A stretch of DNA of 64,000 nt from DASQHY01 sp035602605 (lineage in GTDB: Bacteria > Acidobacteriota > Terriglobia > Acidiferrales > UBA7541), in assembly GCA_035602605.1 (NCBI GenBank), contig DATNLZ010000008.1, positions 62,001 through 126,000 of the forward strand, given 5' to 3'. The notes under the pieces are model-generated. The model made no database searches, was not told where the DNA came from, and worked only from the letters and a program-made list of their open reading frames with translations. Position numbers and translations under genes: made by a program. Below, piece by piece: positions 61,583 to 64,000 of the stretch (position 1 is the first letter of the stretch; every line of letters begins with the position of its first letter).

Positions 61583-63922
61583 TTAAAGGTTCTCCTCGTG
61601 GATAGAATGATTTTCCTCTTCGGACGCGTTGAGCATTGAAGCCTCGGTTGAGTGCTCCTTTAGTTTTTCGCGTTCGTGGCCATACGAATATGGATAGTAA
61701 CGGTACGAATAGTAATAATCCGGCGCGCTCGAATCCACTGCGTTCAACACGACCCCGAGCATTTGGCATTTCACGCTGGCCAGGAGATCACGCGTTCGAG
61801 AGAACGCCTGCTTGGGCGTTTCACCGCTGCGCACGACAATCAACACGCCATCGGCTTTTACCGAAATGATGACCGCATCCGTGGCCGCCATAATCGGCGG
61901 AGAATCGATAACGATGAATTTGAACTGCTGGCGCAGCTCAACAATCGCGTCGGCCAGCCTGTGCGAAGACAACAAGTCAGCAGGGTTGGGTGGGATCGGA
62001 CCAGTGAGAATCGCCGAGAGGTTACTAATTGTTTGGTGGGGAACAAGCACCTGCTCCAAGCTCGAGACCCCCGCCAGGTATGAGCTCAGGCCCGCATACT
62101 TCGCATCCGTCAAACCCAAAGCGCGCCCGGCGCCCGGCTTCCGCAAATCGGCATCAATGAGGAGCGTCCGGTCGCCTAGTTGTGCTAGTGTCACCGCTAA
62201 ATTCGCTGCTGCGGTCGTCTTGCCCTCGCGCGGCAATGCGCTGGTCACTAGGATTACTTGCGGCGGGTGATCAGCCTGCGACAGCAATAGCGATGTTCGC
62301 AGCGCACGAAAGGCCTCCGACATCTGGGATTTCGGCAGCGTGTGCGACACTAGCTCGACCCGGCTGTCATGACCGTTCCGGGCCTTCATCCCGAGCAGCT
62401 TTCGCTTGGTCGGCTGTCCATTGAGACTCGCAAAAGCCGGTACAACTGCGAGAGATGGCAGCCGTGACAACCTTTCAACGTCATCCGGCGTTTTAACCGT
62501 GTTGTCCAAATACTCGCGCAAGAGCGCCAACCCAATTCCACCAATCAAACCAACCAGGAAACCCAGTGCAATATTCCGCGTCTTGCTCGGGCGCGATGGA
62601 TATGAGGGAACTGTCGCGGGATCGACGACACGAATATTCGACGAGCGCAGTCCGGCCGAGATGCCTGCCTCTTTTAGTTTCATTAGCAGTCCATCGTAAA
62701 GCTGCTTGCTTGCGTCGGCCTCGCGCTTGAGGATGTTGTACTGCACGAGGCGTTCCGCCATCGCGTTGGTTTCAGCTTTTTGCTTGTCGAGTGCCTCGCT
62801 AAATAGCTGTTCGCGTTGCCGAGCAGCGCGATAATCGTTCGCCACTTGGGCGACGATGTTCTTCTTTTCTTTTTCCAGGAGTTGATCCATCTCTATAATC
62901 TGCGCTTGCAGACGCTGAACCTTCGGGAAATTCGGGCCGTATTGGTTCAGTGCATCCGCGTGCGCCGTGACGGCCTCTTGCCGTTTCACCAAAAGACCTT
63001 TCATTGCGTCGCTATCGCGCAAACCAGGTAGCGCATCCAGACTCCCCGACTGAGCAAGTTGATAAATCGCTTCCTTCTTCATTCTGTCGCTTTGCGCGTC
63101 AGTCAACTCTTTGTTTATTTCCCCCAGTTTCTGGGTCGTGATGCTCTGTTTCTCGTCTATCGTCCAGATTTGATTTTGCCGCTCATAAGTGATTCGCGCG
63201 TCCTCGGCCTTCTGCACCTTGACCTTCAATTCATTTAATTGTCCAGCCAGCCACTGTGATGCCTGCGTTATTGATTCATATTTGCTGCGGAAGTTTTGCT
63301 CGATAAAGTTATCGAGATGTGCATTGACGATCCGCGACGCGAGTAGTGGATCGGTGGATTCAAAGCTCACGTCGAGCAACCTACTGGTCGGCACACGTTT
63401 TACACTGAGGCCGCCTAAGAACGCACCCAGCGCTGGCGGTCGCTTCTGGTTCGCGAGGCTGCCGGTTATCAGCACCTCACTCGGTCTGCCGTCCCCCGAG
63501 CCGAAATCTGGTTGGTTCACGAGACCTACACTTCGGATTGTGTGCAGCGCTAGCGTCTCGCTTTGCAGGATCTTGGATTGGGTCTCAATATAAGCTTCCG
63601 TGTCCTCGTAAAGCGCGTACGCATCAGATCCCTGAAAAGGAAGGACGTTGGCATTTTCCCTGTCAATCGCGATCCGTGCGGTGGACACGTAGATGGGCCG
63701 CATCCGAAACGTCGCGATGGTCACAAGCGTAACTACTGCCAGCAAGAAGGATATAATTAGCCACTGATGTTTCCGTAGAATAATTAGGTAATCGAGCAGA
63801 TGGGGTTCGCGCGGTGCCGGATCCCAGTTCGGCAAACGGCTGATCACGGGGGACGAGTCCACCCTTCGACCTCCGTTCGACCCATGTTCCTCAGGTACGA
63901 ACCTATTCAATTCGTCCATCAT
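61583..63922 (-). CDS. Polysaccharide co-polymerase/tyrosine autokinase (Wzc-like)
   Basis: The 779-residue protein has two membrane segments (about 53-73, WLIISFLLAVVTLVTIATF, and about 455-475, LGFLVGLIGGIGLALL) enclosing a Wzz domain and long coiled coils (about 200-400). It ends in a cytoplasmic BY-kinase domain: Walker A LPREGKTTAAAN, A' LLIDADLRKP and Walker B FIVIDSPPI. A C-terminal tyrosine cluster (DYYYSYRYYPYSYGH) is the expected autophosphorylation site. It should set chain length and control polymerisation with the Wzy protein. The operon continues from here toward lower coordinates; its promoter lies beyond the window's right end or in the last 78 bases. Confidence 0.92.
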   Translation of the reverse strand: MMDELNRFVPEEHGSNGGRRVDSSPVISRLPNWDPAPREPHLLDYLIILRKHQWLIISFLLAVVTLVTIATFRMRPIYVSTARIAIDRENANVLPFQGSDAYALYEDTEAYIETQSKILQSETLALHTIRSVGLVNQPDFGSGDGRPSEVLITGSLANQKRPPALGAFLGGLSVKRVPTSRLLDVSFESTDPLLASRIVNAHLDNFIEQNFRSKYESITQASQWLAGQLNELKVKVQKAEDARITYERQNQIWTIDEKQSITTQKLGEINKELTDAQSDRMKKEAIYQLAQSGSLDALPGLRDSDAMKGLLVKRQEAVTAHADALNQYGPNFPKVQRLQAQIIEMDQLLEKEKKNIVAQVANDYRAARQREQLFSEALDKQKAETNAMAERLVQYNILKREADASKQLYDGLLMKLKEAGISAGLRSSNIRVVDPATVPSYPSRPSKTRNIALGFLVGLIGGIGLALLREYLDNTVKTPDDVERLSRLPSLAVVPAFASLNGQPTKRKLLGMKARNGHDSRVELVSHTLPKSQMSEAFRALRTSLLLSQADHPPQVILVTSALPREGKTTAAANLAVTLAQLGDRTLLIDADLRKPGAGRALGLTDAKYAGLSSYLAGVSSLEQVLVPHQTISNLSAILTGPIPPNPADLLSSHRLADAIVELRQQFKFIVIDSPPIMAATDAVIISVKADGVLIVVRSGETPKQAFSRTRDLLASVKCQMLGVVLNAVDSSAPDYYYSYRYYPYSYGHEREKLKEHSTEASMLNASEEENHSIHEENL

Positions 63923-64000
63923 TTCCGCCTAATTTCTATCTTTTGAGCAGTTGCCCTGCAGCTCCGCTGTTTCCTACCGACCGAGGCGGAAAAGCGCGAC

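Noticed and set aside
1..64000. CRISPR arrays, insertion sequences, prophage or integrase genes
   Set aside because: No regularly spaced direct repeats, transposase or integrase motifs were seen in any frame read.

Overview
The window looks like the chromosome of an acidobacterium, most likely from the Solibacter/Bryobacter side of Terriglobia. The evidence is family content. There is an Oar-like TonB-dependent receptor with an N-terminal carboxypeptidase-regulatory domain, two CRTAC1 (FG-GAP plus ASPIC/UnbV) proteins, a giant SBBP-repeat protein ending in choice-of-anchor and Ig-like domains, a DNRLRE/PQQ-propeller protein, and long polysaccharide gene runs in GC-rich DNA. No rRNA, tRNA, CRISPR array or insertion sequence was recognised. 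The taxonomy is inference.

Region 1 (157-12889) is a sugar-acid utilisation locus. A tightly packed minus-strand operon (11924 down to 1781) encodes a TonB-dependent receptor, a GH39 glycosidase, an MFS sugar-acid transporter, an enolase-superfamily sugar-acid dehydratase, an AraD1/GguC-type FAH-fold protein and a ketoglutaric-semialdehyde-type dehydrogenase. Together these fit a non-phosphorylative (Weimberg-like) route from an aldonate to 2-oxoglutarate. A divergent FadR/GntR regulator (12101-12889) and a palindrome over the receptor promoter complete the unit.

Region 2 (13194-33077) is mixed. It holds a triple-repeat DUF3011 protein, a PAS-GGDEF protein with a degenerate receiver, two convergent CRTAC1 genes, a TacA-TacT toxin-antitoxin pair with its promoter/operator, a PAS histidine kinase, a frameshifted SWIM-SNF2 helicase, a DUF4143 ATPase, secreted proteins and an NtrC-type regulator preceded by two abutting palindromes.

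Region 3 (36443-40433) is a compact lasso-peptide biosynthesis cluster on the minus strand: B1 (PqqD-like RRE), B2 (leader protease), C (asparagine-synthetase-like cyclase), a 51-codon precursor gene at 37569-37724 that starts inside the cyclase gene, and an HPr-kinase-like gene. The precursor has a textbook leader motif. Its predicted core, QIGTRGTLDGGTFPRNRTGV, is unusual at position 1 and lacks any serine for a paeninodin-type kinase. This is the most interesting system in the window.

Region 4 (40873-63922) is a Wzx/Wzy-dependent exopolysaccharide or O-antigen-like locus: tyrosine autokinase, epimerases, membrane glycosyltransferase, flippase, many glycosyltransferases, methyltransferases, polymerase and acyltransferase. 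At least two, probably three, decayed genes sit in this operon, and they keep start/stop overlaps or near-abutments with the intact genes downstream.
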